A DNA stretch of 64,000 nucleotides from Bidens hawaiensis (GCA_021521415.1 JAIQDT010000833.1:496001-560000), one strand, 5' to 3'; counted from the stretch's first letter, positions 34,637-47,203 are shown. Numbers and translations are program-made. Notes: generated by a model from the letters alone, not told the origin.

Positions 34637-36675
34637 ATGAATACCTTTTCACATGTTCCTCCTGGTTTTAGATTCCACCCAACGGATGAAGAACTCGTGG
34701 ATTACTACCTTAGGAAAAAAGTCGCATCGAAAAGGATTGATCTTGATGTTATCAAAGATGTTGATCTCTACAGAATTGAACCATGGGATCTTCAAGGTAG
34801 AAATTCAACACGAACCAGCTTTTATATAAATGACGTTATGAGTTGTGCAATACAACTTAACAAAGCATTAGTTAAGCATCTCATGGATGCAAGATTATCA
34901 ATGCTTTAATTAAATCACTTGCGCTAATATAATTTATACATCGACTCTTTTTTTAATATCATGTCAGAGTTGTGCAATCTAGGAACCGAAGAGCAAAATG
35001 AGTGGTATTTCTTTAGCCACAAGGATAAAAAATATCCAACAGGAACTCGCACTAATCGGGCTACAAAAATTGGCTTTTGGAAAGCTACTGGAAGAGACAA
35101 GGCCATATACTCTAAGAATAACTTGGTTGGCATGAGAAAAACTTTGGTGTTTTACAAGGGCCGAGCTCCTAATGGACAGAAATCAGATTGGATCATGCAT
35201 GAGTATAGACTAGAAACAAATGAAAACGCCATGACTCAGGTTAGTAACTTGTATATTTTTCATCCTTCCAGTGTAGTAGCAGATTACAACCATTGTTTAT
35301 ATCATGATAAGAGCATAGCAATTGTAATGTTTGCAGTCTTCCGTGGGCACACGGATGGCCTTCCTTTCATTGCGTCGCAATGCATTTGTTTTTGTTATGT
35401 TTTTGGGCATTCATCCTTGAACAAGGACGGAATATAGTAGGCCTCATTTCCAATTACGAAGAAATTTATAAATAAAAATAATAGTTTCTGTATATATATA
35501 TATATATATAATTTATTATATTATTTAAAAACTAAATAGTTTATTAAAGTAAATAGTTTAATTGCGAAATATTAATGTAAAAGGTAGGACAATTGTGTAT
35601 AATAGTAAGAATTGCTGAGGTTACTCTTAGAAATAAATTATATGTATATAAAAACTGATGTGATGTGATATGGTATGTGGTCTAAAAGCTCCTAGTTACG
35701 TCCCTTGGGATATCACTATTTTCAGATTTCGTTTCTCCTTAGATAACTCTATTTTAGTGTTCATTGTTTGGGGAAGCTATTATCATCAATTGTGGTAAAA
35801 GTAAAGAACCTATTTTCGACGAATTAACACTATTTAATGCACAAAATCCTTAAATTTGCCAAAACGTACAATATGAAATAGTGAAGGGTTGGTTAATGGC
35901 TTTGTAAAGTGTTTCATTTGTAAAGTGTTTCACATGTGAAGCTTCATTTTGTTTATTAAGTTCTGGAACCTTTAAAACCAAGACGTTATTGGAATAACAT
36001 GATGAATAATAAACAAAATATATGTTTTGATTCTGAGGTATCACATCTTTAATGCTTTGTTTTCAACAGGAAGAAGGATGGGTTGTGTGTAGGGTTTTCA
36101 AGAAGCGCATGACAACGGTTCGTAGAATGGATGCACATGATTCTTTGTGTTGGTATACTGACCAAGTCTCATGCATGCCCGATTATGAATCCCCGAACTG
36201 CATATCTCATCCTTACACTTCTAGTAACTCATTCCAACCTCAACTTCCTCCAAAATCTGAGCTTGATGAAATGCATTACAACTTGCCTCTTGAGCACTCA
36301 TTCCTCCAGCTTCCGCAGTTAGAATCACTCAGATTTCCGCAGCCAGCAGCAGCCGGAATAAACGCCTCTTGCACAAGAACTTTACAGCCCCCAACTCAGC
36401 AATCCAACTTGCTTTATGGAAACAATAACAATAATAATAGTGAACAAGATCTTCAACCAACTGATTGGCGAGTACTTGATAACTTTGTTGCTTCTCAGCT
36501 CAGTAATGAACAAAATGTTGCCACCAAGGACAATAATTATTTGAATCATCCTTCATCATCATTTCAAATGGCTGAACATATTAACATGCTTTTAAGCGAC
36601 TCAAAGAGTGATGAGATGGCTTCAGAAGGTGCCTCAATATCCACATCCACTTGCCAAATTGTTCTTTGGAAGTAA
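34637..36675 (+). CDS. NAC transcription factor, VND4/5/6-like (secondary wall/vessel regulator)
   Basis: Three exons: 34637-34796, 34968-35239, 36070-36675, with GT-AG introns, giving 345 residues. The first intron splits the codon of E54 (WDLQ/ELC) and the second falls after Q144, conserved NAC positions. Subdomains: [14 protein letters not shown] (8-20), [13 protein letters not shown] (41-52), C with [21 protein letters not shown] and [26 protein letters not shown] and [23 protein letters not shown] (145-157). The C-terminal activation region holds VND marks: FLQLPQLES (222-230), [14 protein letters not shown] (275-288) and the end TCQIVLWK. Start chosen at [10 protein letters not shown] as in VND proteins; an in-frame ATG 39 bases upstream lies before the family start. 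Family role: DNA-binding activator switching on xylem vessel and secondary wall genes, in the nucleus. No defects seen. The exact paralogue within VND4-6 is not resolved. Confidence 0.93.
34797..34967 (+). other. NAC intron 1
   Basis: 171 bases, GTAGAA...TGTCAG. Position inside the Glu codon after WDLQ is conserved in NAC genes. Confidence 0.9.
35240..36069 (+). other. NAC intron 2
   Basis: 830 bases, GTTAGT...TCAACAG, with a TA repeat at about 35491-35510. No nested element could be delimited. Confidence 0.9.
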
Positions 36676-36784
36676 TTATCAAATGAGTACTTTGAATTCT
36701 TGTTCATCAAAGGTTATATGAGGCATATTATAGTGACTAAAATGTATGTACTAATATCAAACTTTTGATCTGGTTGCTGTACAT

Positions 36785-36790
36785 AATAAA
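36785..36790 (+). terminator. poly(A) signal candidate of the NAC gene
   Basis: AATAAA 110 bases after the stop codon in AT-rich 3' DNA. Confidence 0.5.
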
Positions 36791-39399
36791 GTTAATATGA
36801 TGAAGCAACTCTATCAAATTTGTTGTACTAAGCTATGTCTAAAAATTATTTTGATTTTAATAATTTGTTAAGATAAAGTAACAAGGGAAGTACTTCTAGA
36901 TTTTCATTTTAGTAACGCCTTTTTTTCCTAATCCTGACAATCTTTTGGATTAGCAAGTGGTTTAGGATTCCACCTAGTAGTTTTAGGCGTCCTCAGAAAG
37001 TTCTTGTACTTCTAAGCAATTCTCTATAGCTCCTACGATTAGGCGACAACCGATAAGTGAAATCCATAGAGTTTTTCACCAAGCTTAACGCATTGCTTAT
37101 CTATGGAGTCCGCTTGCCATTCAAGCGAACTTGCCAAGTTTGTTAATTAATAAAGATAGCGAACTATCTAGAAGAACACGAATTTCTAGAAAATGCTTAT
37201 TTAGAAATATTTAGTTGAATAAACCACCTACTATCCAAAAATTTCTAATCCTATCATCAATTGTATGTCGTACATATATATAGGTTCTTCTGTGTTGGTT
37301 AATTTTTCATTGTTACATTTATTTTCTTGCGTATATTCTTCTTGATCATGTGTTTTAAGGTCTAGGGCGGATCTACATAAAAGACAAGTTGTACATGCAG
37401 GTTTATACTTGGGAAAATAGAATGCAAAATAATGAAAAATGAAAAGTGGCCGACTATAGTGAATCCTCAATTCCTCAGAAAAACTTTTTTTTGTAATGAT
37501 ATGCATAGGTCAATACATATATATCCTGGATCCTGTACTGTTAATGCTAGAATGAGGTTAAATACTAGCTGCAGTTATATATAAACAATAAATTTTAACA
37601 ATCAACATCAGTATTGCTAATTATTACAAGATAACATCCAAATAAACAGCTAAGTATCAAATATATAAGCTAAACTTCATTGTTTACGAAATAACAATCA
37701 TTCAGATTTATGGATTTCTAGAGCTAAGGAAACGAAAACCCAAATCAGAGAATTATATTGATGTTAAAGAGTACAAATTTAACACTTCTAGCACTTCTAG
37801 TGGAAACCACTGACGTCTTCGGTGATAATGCAATGAATCCCGTCTGGTGATAATTAGGAAATATGATTTGGATAAGATTATTTACAATTATCGTCATTGT
37901 ATGTTGATTAGATTTCCTTTGCTAATATCATCATTGTATCCCTCTATAATATTTGATTAATTAATAATGCATAATAGCTTATATTGTGACGAAGACGACT
38001 CCTGTAAAATTGAAACCAAAAAGCATACCGATAGAACTCCTATAAACCAAAATCCAAATACCACGCACCCTAAAAAAGAGACGCCCAATTTAAATAACCT
38101 TTTGGCTTCAAAGATATAATGTGACTATTGAAAATAAGAAAAAACTTTTACTCAATAAGCCATGCATGCCATCAAGGAAAAGGGAAAAAATATATATAAG
38201 CTCCAAATATAGATAAATAGATGGATACCTTTCATTCTTTGTTTTGTGAAAAAAAAGGGCAACCTCTTAATTTGCACCGTAGATAGAAATTTCTATACAA
38301 ACAAGAAGCGGCATATATGTAAAATATAAGGCAGACAGGACAATATCTTTTATAGCATGTGCAAACATGTAGTTGTGTAAAATCAAAAAGATGTAAAAGA
38401 TTGACTAGTGGAGTTGTGCCAAACCAGCACTTGATGGTTTACTTAAATTCGGTGGTTAGCTTACGAATCAAGGGATCATGGACACTATGTTTATATCACA
38501 TATACATAAGAATCGAAAGATAAAGGAAGAAAAAAAAAAGAACAGACCAAAAATTGCATAATGGGGAGTCTTTTCTACTTTTAAAACCACACATCATAAA
38601 AGATAGAAAAATATATCGAGAAATCCTCACTCCCTCTCGTTTTACTTGTTACTCTCTTGTTTAATTTGTCAAATCAGTAATATTTCTTTTTCTTTTTAAT
38701 CGAAAAGGCAAAACAAACTTGAGATTTTATATTTTCAAGGGAGGGTAGGACCAGGTATGTTCGGCCAACCGTTTCTATATGCGTCATAAAATTAAGAATA
38801 AATATAAGATGAAAAGTAGAGGCCGTTTTGTGGTAGCCGCATTCCAAGCACCTATTTAGATGTTGAACCAAAATGCATAAAAAGAACTACGAAAGCTATC
38901 CTAATTAATAAGTAGAAAGAACAATAAATGTTGAAACAAGATCATATAGAAGCCTACGTTATAATGGTAAGTTTGATGTTGTAGGAAAAACCGTATGGCT
39001 TACCATGAAAAGAAGATGGATTTCGCGATATAACCTAGGAATTCACGAAGGAATCTAAGAGAGTATTCATGTATATGCATTTGATAATGAAGTTTGAGGG
39101 AATATATGGGATCTGGAGATGTTGTTTATAAAATCTTGAGAAAAGGAAAGACAAAGAATGGCATGAGTGGATGATTCTGTAATGAATCTAAGAAACAAGA
39201 ACAAGTATAATAATAATAAGATATCTTACTTTGTTTGATCGCAATATGATTTTTTGGTTTCATAAATTGTTTTCCTTTTAAGCGATGCCAACTTCACAGC
39301 AGACACCATCATGAGGCGTGCTGCCTCCTCTAATTGTACTACTCGTACATTTTCACATAATAGATAGAAGTATAGAACACCGTATCCACACACGTAGAA
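36791..39399. other. non-genic stretch
   Basis: No gene or terminal repeats could be supported. Short frames (37231-37506, 38674-38871) show no family resemblance. 36920-37160 is slightly GC-richer and could be an old repeat. Confidence 0.45.
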
Positions 39400-39427
39400 C
39401 TAGCAGTTTACCCGTCCGGTGGACGGG
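39400..39427 (-). mobile_element. Helitron 3' terminus (minus strand)
   Basis: Minus strand: CCCGTCC ACC GGACGGG, a perfect 7-bp stem with 3-base loop (39411-39427), then TAAACTG and CTAG at 39400-39403 with host T (plus A39399). This is a textbook Helitron 3' end. The element extends to higher coordinates; its 5' TC end was not located with confidence (probably between 41.5 and 43.2 kb). Confidence 0.8.
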
Positions 39428-39767
39428 AATATAAACGCAGTAATGTGATACTAACATTAAGTCAATAACATATGCAACGGTTTAGTTGTGGTACAATACA
39501 TTTTGAGATATACGGATTCACAGGAATTGCAAATAGAAGTGTATTACTTCATGCCTATGTATATATTTATGTGTTGGAACAAAAGAGCGCCCACATTTTT
39601 TGATACACCGATTTAATTAGACATTTGTCAACCTATGTTTCACATTAAGAGATTCATGTAAATATGCATAAATATATTTTACATTAGTATATGACACGAA
39701 ATTAATACACTCGTTTAACTATTCGTAACATGTTTAAACCTTAATACATACATATATATATATATAT

Positions 39768-40480
39768 GATCAGGATCATGTGAGAACTTTTTGAGAATTG
39801 AGAACTATAAGAACTATTTTGGATCACAAAAAAAACCCAAAAATAAAAAAATTATAAAACAAAAAAAACACAAAAATAAAAAAAGTAAAAAACCAAAGTT
39901 CTTATTTATCATCCCGATTTCTAAAAAAAACGTAAAAAAAATTCTCGGTTTAGCTAAATTATACATATACATATATGTATAATATGTACATATATGTACA
40001 CATATGTTTTTTTCCTATACATATGTGTATAATTTAAGATAAATGATAATATACATATGTGTATATTACATAACTAGAGATTAAATGAAAGTATACATAT
40101 GTGTATAAGTATAATACGAATTAAAAGAAAAAAACCGGTTTTTTTTATTATACATATATGTATAATATGTACACACATGTTTTTTTCCTATACACATATG
40201 TATAATTTAAGGTAAATGATAATGTACATATGTGTATATTACGTAACTAGAGATTAAGTGAAAGTATACATACGTGTATAGGTATAATACGAATTAAAAA
40301 AAAAGTTCGGTTTTTTTTTATGAAACCGGAATGAAATATAAGAATTTTGGTTTTTTTACTTTTTTAAAATTTTCGGTTTTGTTTGTTTTATAATTTTTTT
40401 AATATTTTTTAGAGGGTTTTTTTAGTGGTCCAAAATGGTTCTCAAAGTTCTCAATTTGCCAATGGTTCTCTTAGGATCAT

Positions 40481-40485
<5 letters not shown>
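39768..40485. mobile_element. TIR element lodged in a TA repeat (GATC...GAGAAC type)
   Basis: Left end GATCAGGATCATGTGAGAAC with GAACTATAAGAACTATTTTG; right end read inward GGGTAATGATCCTAAGAGAA then GAGAACTTTGAGAACC and ATTTTGGACCAC. Flanked by TA runs at 39752-39767 and 40486-40540. Interior carries two copies of a 183-base unit rich in TACATATGTGTA palindromes (from about 39970 and 40151). No coding; the 63-codon frame at 39791 is lysine low-complexity. Confidence 0.75.

Positions 40486-40540
<55 letters not shown>
40486..40540. repeat. (TA)n microsatellite, about 27 units
   Basis: Uninterrupted AT dinucleotide run bordering the element to its left. Confidence 0.95.
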
Positions 40541-40542
<2 letters not shown>

Positions 40543-40685
40543 AAACAATTGTAACACACATTTAGATAAAACTTGAAATAACAAACATAAAAAACGTAAC
40601 ATAGACTTGAAATAAAAAACTTAAAAAACGTAGCATAGACTTATTCAAAACATGCATGCGTTCTACGACTTATTATAAAAACCAG

Positions 40686-41497
40686 TCAAACCCGAACAAC
40701 CCGGTTGCGGCTGAGGACCCTAATTCTTGGAATATTGGAATTTGGAAGGGAACTTGAATCTGAGTCTCCGGTATCATCTTCTTCATTCTCCTCGTCATCG
40801 TTAGGCACTTCAATTATCTCGTGCTGGTTTTCATCCTCGGAACTCGAAACATCAATTACCTCATCCCATTTCCATTGAATAAGTACTCTTCTCCTTTTGC
40901 TTTGTTTTTCAAATTCGCGATCCTATTAAAAAAATAAGTTAGTCTAGTGAAGAACATTAAATTTAAGACAAAAATACGAACGTACCTCTTCGCTGAATTC
41001 ATGTTGAAGTTGAGATTTGTATGGACTAAAGTGTGGACTGAAGTCAATTATCTAAACACTGTCACTATTTTCCTGATATTAACAAATGTAATAGGATTAG
41101 TGTATTTTAAACTAATAAACAATTGATTTGATTGAAATTGACTTAAGTTATAGATACCTTGCTGTATCAAGAGAAGGTGGTGTTTTCTCATACTCAGTTT
41201 CATCATGTTTGGTATTTAAGTTCACCGTCTAAGTTGTAAGTACAAAATTTATAATATTAGCTATGATTTGGTAATAAAAGTTTGTAGTGACGAATTTAGG
41301 ATAATGTAATAGATGAAAAAACCTGTGGTTTATCAGTAGCTGGCATAATTTTCGGTTGAACCTGTTATACAATTAAAGATATTGATATCTTTTAATAAGA
41401 ATGGTAGTATAGAAACTATAAGGGAAAAATGAAACATTCATACATTTACATTGCCATGAAGGAAATCCCTTGAGATTAAGATGTCTTCCAAGGTTTT
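40686..41497 (-). pseudogene. five-exon gene fragment with one-base frame loss, possible Helitron capture
   Basis: Minus-strand open blocks bounded by consensus splice sites: exon a 41450-41497 (KTLEDILISRDFLHGN), b 41323-41361 (VQPKIMPATDKPQ), c 41158-41228 (starts TVNLNTKHDETEYEK), d 40986-41072 (ends YKSQLQHEFSEE, donor GAG/GTACGT), e 40686-40922 (79 codons with stop, starts DREFEKQSKRRR and includes an acidic SSSEDENQ / EEDDTGDSDSSS stretch). Phases of a, b and e agree, but exon d is 87 bases and would need 88 to keep frame; a one-base loss near 41050 produces stops. Introns are short. I do not recognise the family; the basic-then-acidic C-terminus suggests a nuclear protein only loosely. 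Same strand as the Helitron terminus at 39400. Confidence 0.55.
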
Positions 41498-43223
41498 CTG
41501 TATGTTTGTTTGTGTTGAAAATATGTGTAAAAGAATAGTTTACTTCCTTATATATAAATGAAAATAAAGCAATTATAAGTAGTAAATTTTAAAAATGTTG
41601 TTTAAAAACTTGTTCCCTCTCATAAACCACAACCCCACTAACCCACATCCTCAAGTGTTATATATTTAGTGGAAAATAACCACCCCTTAACTTTGCAATA
41701 TAGTTTTGAAACAAATTTAAATTAAATCTTCACATTAAATAAAATGTGTTAATACATAAATGTTACTTGCAAATGAACCAAAAATTTTGAGTTACTATAC
41801 CCTAAGTCACCTTACTATTCATTAAACAATTATTAGTTGCATCATAACTTATCATATAATTAACGGTAATGCATATATTTAGGATTTTACCGGATCCATA
41901 TGATTATAAAATAGCATAAACTTATAAAAGCTAGTAATTACTTCGTTTGACTAACCATTTCAAATTAGGACCAAATGCATAATTAAATCATACTGTTAAA
42001 AAAATATTATTATCGTTATTCATATTATTATTATTATATATTTAAATTTCATAACCATTGAAAATTATGTATCTCATAACCATTATAAAAAAGGTTTAAA
42101 TTTCCCTCCTAAATGCAAATAATGAAAGTAAAACTATAAAATTAAATCAAAATGAACCACCTAAAAAAGGGTATGCAACTAAGTTAGTGATAACTTACCA
42201 CTACCCATGATCACCTTATATTTCTCACTAACCATTTATAAAGCACGTTACTAATAAACATCTTCAAAACCAAATGTTTTTAATTAAAACTTAAATAACA
42301 ATAAGCATATTTAAATATTATTCAATCAGTCTATGTTTATTATTTTTGTTTTCACAATAATACAAATGCTAAAAGTTAATTTCAAAGAAGATAAAACAAA
42401 ATAGATGTAATATTCTTAAGACACTAACTCAAATTAAAATTTAAAAAAAATTGAGCATATTTAAGCCACCATTCTAATTGAATAATGTTCCACAAAAGTT
42501 TATACCTAAGCCCATGAACCTTTTGTGGAAGCACCTTGAAAGTAGACATTGGACTATAGTTGATTCAATTTGCTTTGCATTGTATTCTTTTTTTTTTTTT
42601 TTTGTATATGACGTCTCTTGCTGGAAAAGTAGGTGAAAATTAAGTTTTGTTTAAGCCAAAAAATGTCTTTGTCAGTAACTTTAGACATACACATTATAAT
42701 GTAACTCTTATTAATATAATCTCTATGTTCCCATTCTTAGGGTATGGTTTACTCAACTTTATATATAATTTTTTATATATGTATAAGTATTATATAATTA
42801 GGATAAAAAGATAGCATATAAAAATAATTTAATGATTATATCACCTGCAATATTCAATATCAATATCAATATCAATATCAATAGTTGAATTTTCAAATAA
42901 AGTGGGTAGTTGGATATTCAAACATGTGTGGAAAAGAGTTAGTTTTTAATCCTTATCAAACAGTTAATATTCAATCTTCTTATCGGACGGTTAATATTCA
43001 ATCTTGGATGCCCTTATCAGACAGTTAATATTAAATCTTGGATTTTGATCCAAGTGTCAGTTTCAAATCCCACTCTATGGTAACCATATATATAATTCCT
43101 TAATCGACTTTGACAATAAAAACAATATTTCACTCATTTACGTTACGTATGTTGTTATTATCTCAATATTGTAATTATCTTAGATTTAACTGAATTATTA
43201 CATGCTTTTTGATAATTTGCCCA
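41498..43223. other. non-genic AT-rich stretch
   Basis: Contains a T run at about 42590-42603, a hexamer repeat ATCAAT x5 at about 42856-42887, and three near-copies of ACAGTTAATATTCAATCTT between 42959 and 43040. No gene seen. The 5' end of the 39400 Helitron may lie here. Confidence 0.5.
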
Positions 43224-43796
43224 TCTATCTAACTAATATATTAAAGCAATACATGTTACACATGTCCTTTAAATATGCCATCCACATGGGATGCCAACTA
43301 ATCAATTTCTATTTATACATATTTCACCTAATTAACTAATTTTTTAATTACCACTCCTTCAATTTAATACATTTTTATGTTAAATCATTTGACAATTAAT
43401 GCATTTATTAATATTTAATATTTATTAATTAACTCAAATTGACTTTCTTATAATTATATTATTAACAATTTCTTATTATTTCAAGTTAGTTATTACCTAA
43501 GAAATAATAACTGGTTTCCACATTTTGATCAATTTGTTGAATTTTTTTACAGAGGTATTACGAGCTTACGAGTCAAAAGTGTATAATCTAATAAAAAAAC
43601 AAGATGATTTTTCCACATGGCATCATTCTAGGGCATCTACATAAAATGCCATGTAAATGTCATGTAAGCAGCTTCTTATTTTATCATCTCTTCTTCTAAA
43701 CACAATATGAGACACGAACCCTTTTAATTGTGTTATAACCCGTGACTCGGTTTTTTATTTTTTAACCATCCGTGTATCGCACGGGCTCTATCCTAG
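43224..43796 (+). mobile_element. non-autonomous Helitron (plus strand)
   Basis: 5' end TCTATCTAACTAATATATTA after host A43223 (a second TC at 43228 is also possible). 3' end: hairpin CCGTG TATCG CACGG (43770-43784), then GCTCTATC and CTAG at 43793-43796 with host T43797. About 570 bp, no coding. Confidence 0.8.
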
Positions 43797-44559
43797 TTGA
43801 TATATATATTAACACCTTCTTTAAAGCTTAAGATACAGTACGTGTGTTAATTTATACTAGCATAAAACCGACCAAATGGAAAAATTTTGCATTTCTTGTA
43901 GCCTTTTGGATTATGTAGTAATTTTGAGGCATGTGATTTTTATGTACTTCGTATATTGTAACTTGAGGGAGCAACGCTGGTTTTAGAATGACAAATTAGA
44001 TATATGATGTGCATAAATAATGGAAAATTAGAGGTAACGATGAAGATCAATCATGTTTGGTGCCTTATATTTTGGAACGGCAAGGAAGAAGTATGATATC
44101 ACTACTAGAGAATATACGGGTATCATAATACATCTATTAATAATTCCATAGGTGATGCTCCGTTTTGATGTATATAAATGGAATAAGATTTTTATTGTAA
44201 TAGGTGATTTCATTATATTAACCAACCAATTTATACTTTGTTTTTCATTCATAATGCTTGTTTTTATTCCGTCTGTCATTCCTATATATCACACACTACC
44301 TTATTTTTTTCTTAGGAATACGGTTGCATGTATGCTTTAGCAAAATAATATCTGATTTCCTTCAGATTTAGATGATATAATTGCAGTTTTTTAGTCGATA
44401 AACATATTGTTTCTTTAACTTTAGCATCTCACCACCATCCCACTTTCGGTTAATGGTTAAATCCATCGAACATTAATCTCTCTCTCTTTTTTCCAGTTCT
44501 TTTGGAACTCTAGTGGACCACAACTTCCCACTAATCACGGGAAACTGATACTTCCCATC
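43797..44559. other. non-genic stretch
   Basis: AT-rich, no gene supported. It is the left flank of the LTR element that follows. Confidence 0.5.
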
Positions 44560-44564
44560 AACTT

Positions 44565-44979
44565 TGTAAGACCAAAAATGTGACTTATGATATCAAAAGG
44601 ACAAAACCCGTTAAATATATTATGATCAAGCAAATAATTAAAGTAGGCGAGAAATCCGGATACGAGACTAGAGCTTCGGTGCACGCATTTAGTTTCAATG
44701 GGGAGGATATCTTCTAAAATGTTAGAATATTTTTGTTTAGCTATAAATAGGGACTTGTAGTCATACATATGGGTGTGCTTTGTATGGTGTTTTCACCCAC
44801 CCAAGGAGAGCTCACCTTGGGTGGGGTCGTATTCCTTTAATATATTTATCCATTTTACCGATTACGGAATCGCTCGTTATCTATATTATTCATCTATCAT
44901 TTGATTTCATCGCACCCGTCTCGATCGCTTATCAAGAACAAAATCCGTTTGTTTGTCGGATCCGGTGTCGGGACCTACA
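44565..44979 (+). repeat. 5' LTR (415 bp)
   Basis: Starts TGTAAGACCAAAAATGTG, ends TGTCGGGACCTACA. Contains TATAAATAG near 44742, a likely TATA box. Roughly nine in ten bases match the 3' LTR. Confidence 0.9.
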
Positions 44980-44981
44980 AA

Positions 44982-44995
44982 TGGTATCAGCGCGG
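44982..44995 (+). other. primer-binding site, tRNA-iMet type
   Basis: TGGTATCAGCGCGG two bases after the LTR, close to the plant initiator-Met primer site TGGTATCAGAGC. Confidence 0.85.
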
Positions 44996-45599
44996 GTTTG
45001 AATCAACGTATTCAACTTTGCTCTTGATATTTGGGTTCTATTTTCGTGATTACCCGAACCTAGAGACGTTAATTTCTTCAAGACCCGTTGAAATTTTGAA
45101 AATAAAGTTTGAAGATCTTGGAAATAAAGTTGGAAACAATCGTGCTAGAAGTTCGTCCTTGTAGATCCGATGTTTCAGGGCCTACAGGTGGTTGGTTACA
45201 ATTCCGTCATGAGCCGAAATTCCGGCGAGCCTAGGTTCTTCTCCGGCGACGATTCCAGATATTGGAGATGTATAAATCAAACTCAGATATTCTGTTTGTA
45301 TCCTGTAAGCGTCGATTATCTTTGATTGTTATGGGAGATCGGTATTCTGGTGAATGGTGAGCCAGAAACAGCAGCTGCGGCGCTGGCTCTAGAGTGGTGG
45401 AGTTGAAGGTTGGTGGCTGGTAATGAGTGCCGTAGCTCCAGATCGTTTTTCCAGCACGTGGGTAACCAGTGGATTTGTTATGGCGGTGTCTGTGACGATT
45501 TAATGATCAGAAGTGGTGATGGCGGATCTAAGTTAAGCAAGTCAGTTGTTTCGAGTGACTAGTAGAGTTCTCTCCGATGATGCATGGTTTTCTGGCAAG

Positions 45600-46740
45600 G
45601 AGTGATACTAGATTGTCGCTATTTAGTCAAAAACAATTAAATCAGTGTTCCCTAATCACCTAAGCAAGCTAGGGTAAGTAGGGTGTCGAATCACGAGGAG
45701 TATGTGGTAAGTGTATGTGTAATTAATTTCTAGAATTATGAAGTGAATGTCCAAAGTGCTGATCACAGTAGCAAAGGAATTGATTTAATACTAAACAAAC
45801 TAAACAAATAACTTAAGCAAGTTCAAACAATTAACAAAGACAAATCACACCCAGAAATTCAAGTAAGGAAATAACAGTAATCTCATAGTAACATAACAGA
45901 TTAATTAACAAAGATCAATTACAAGAATACAGGTTGATTAACTAGGCAAACCTTAGGCATCAACAATCGCTAACACGCTTCACTGATTATCAAACAGTCA
46001 CTGCTAGTGTGATTCAACTAAAGGCAAATGTATGCTTCATTGTATTCAAATTATACCAAACAACCCTATAAGCAATTATCATAAAAACTGGCAAACTAAT
46101 CGTTCTTATCGAAATAAACCTAAACCGACTGAATGCACAACAATATTAGACATCAATACTCAAATTAGTTGTTCTTAAATACATGAGAAAACTTAAAAGT
46201 TACAAACACTACATCCCCAGGTATGATTCGAGACGATTATCCGAGCATTGACATCAAAGGATATTCGATTAAGCTAACGTATGCCATGTAGATGATCTCT
46301 AGGTATATTGGGATGATGGAAATGGTCTATTGTCTCCTCAAAAATGCTTTGGAACGTGATAAAACATAATAGGTTCGTCAAAACGTAATATAAATCAAAA
46401 CCCTAACTTTCATGATTCTGCCACCCATCGCGTTACGCGATGGGGACTTCAGGGGTCCATCGCGATACGCGATGGACTATCTCCATCCCCTTAGTGTATC
46501 GCGACGGGTCCCATCTCCAGCAAATTTTAGTGTCTCGTAATGCGTGCTGGTCATCCCGGGTCTTCATTCTGTGCTCATACATGTCTAAAATAGCTGCTTT
46601 AGTTACCGGTTACATGAAATATAACAAACACGTATGAAGTACCGAAGTTCATGCAAAAACCGAAATGAAACTAATAAATAAGCGCACTTAACTATATACA
46701 AACAGACCGACTATCCGGGAGCTCGTTTTTTTCAGCGATT
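45600..46740. repeat. block inside the LTR element with CGCGATGG words
   Basis: Non-coding. 46428-46510 holds CATCGCGTTACGCGATGG and CATCGCGATACGCGATGG and a TATCGCGACGG, echoing the CGCGATGG words in the gypsy LTR at 5190-5550. May be a nested, older LTR-derived insertion; borders not found. Confidence 0.4.
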
Positions 46741-47203
46741 ATTTTTCCAGCGAAGGTTAATGGCAGATTGATTAATGGCGGCTCACATTAAAGCAACAAA
46801 TGTTTTGTTTTCAACGTGCCCTAATCTAATGGTAAACGGAACTGGGCTTAAGTTGGGCCTAAGAATATTGGGTCTAGTAGCTGGGATTAAAAATGATACA
46901 ACAGATGAATCTGACCTACGTACAAATGAGGTTAGTAAGCCCACTGGACCTAGCTATTATGTTTGAACCTTCGTCTAATCATACCTACTAAGCCAGTTCA
47001 TATTGTGCCGGTTCATGCTGGTATTAATGGATTTGGCTATATTAATGTCAAAATTGATTTTGTTGAATTAGAGAACAGCACTACTTGGGTCAAGAAAGTA
47101 ATTGGTCTTCAGGTTGACTAAATAAAGTCAGTATTGACCGGGTTTTTTCGTCGAAAATAATAATGAAAAAAAAAGTTTTGATATCACAAGTCAATGGAGT
47201 GAT

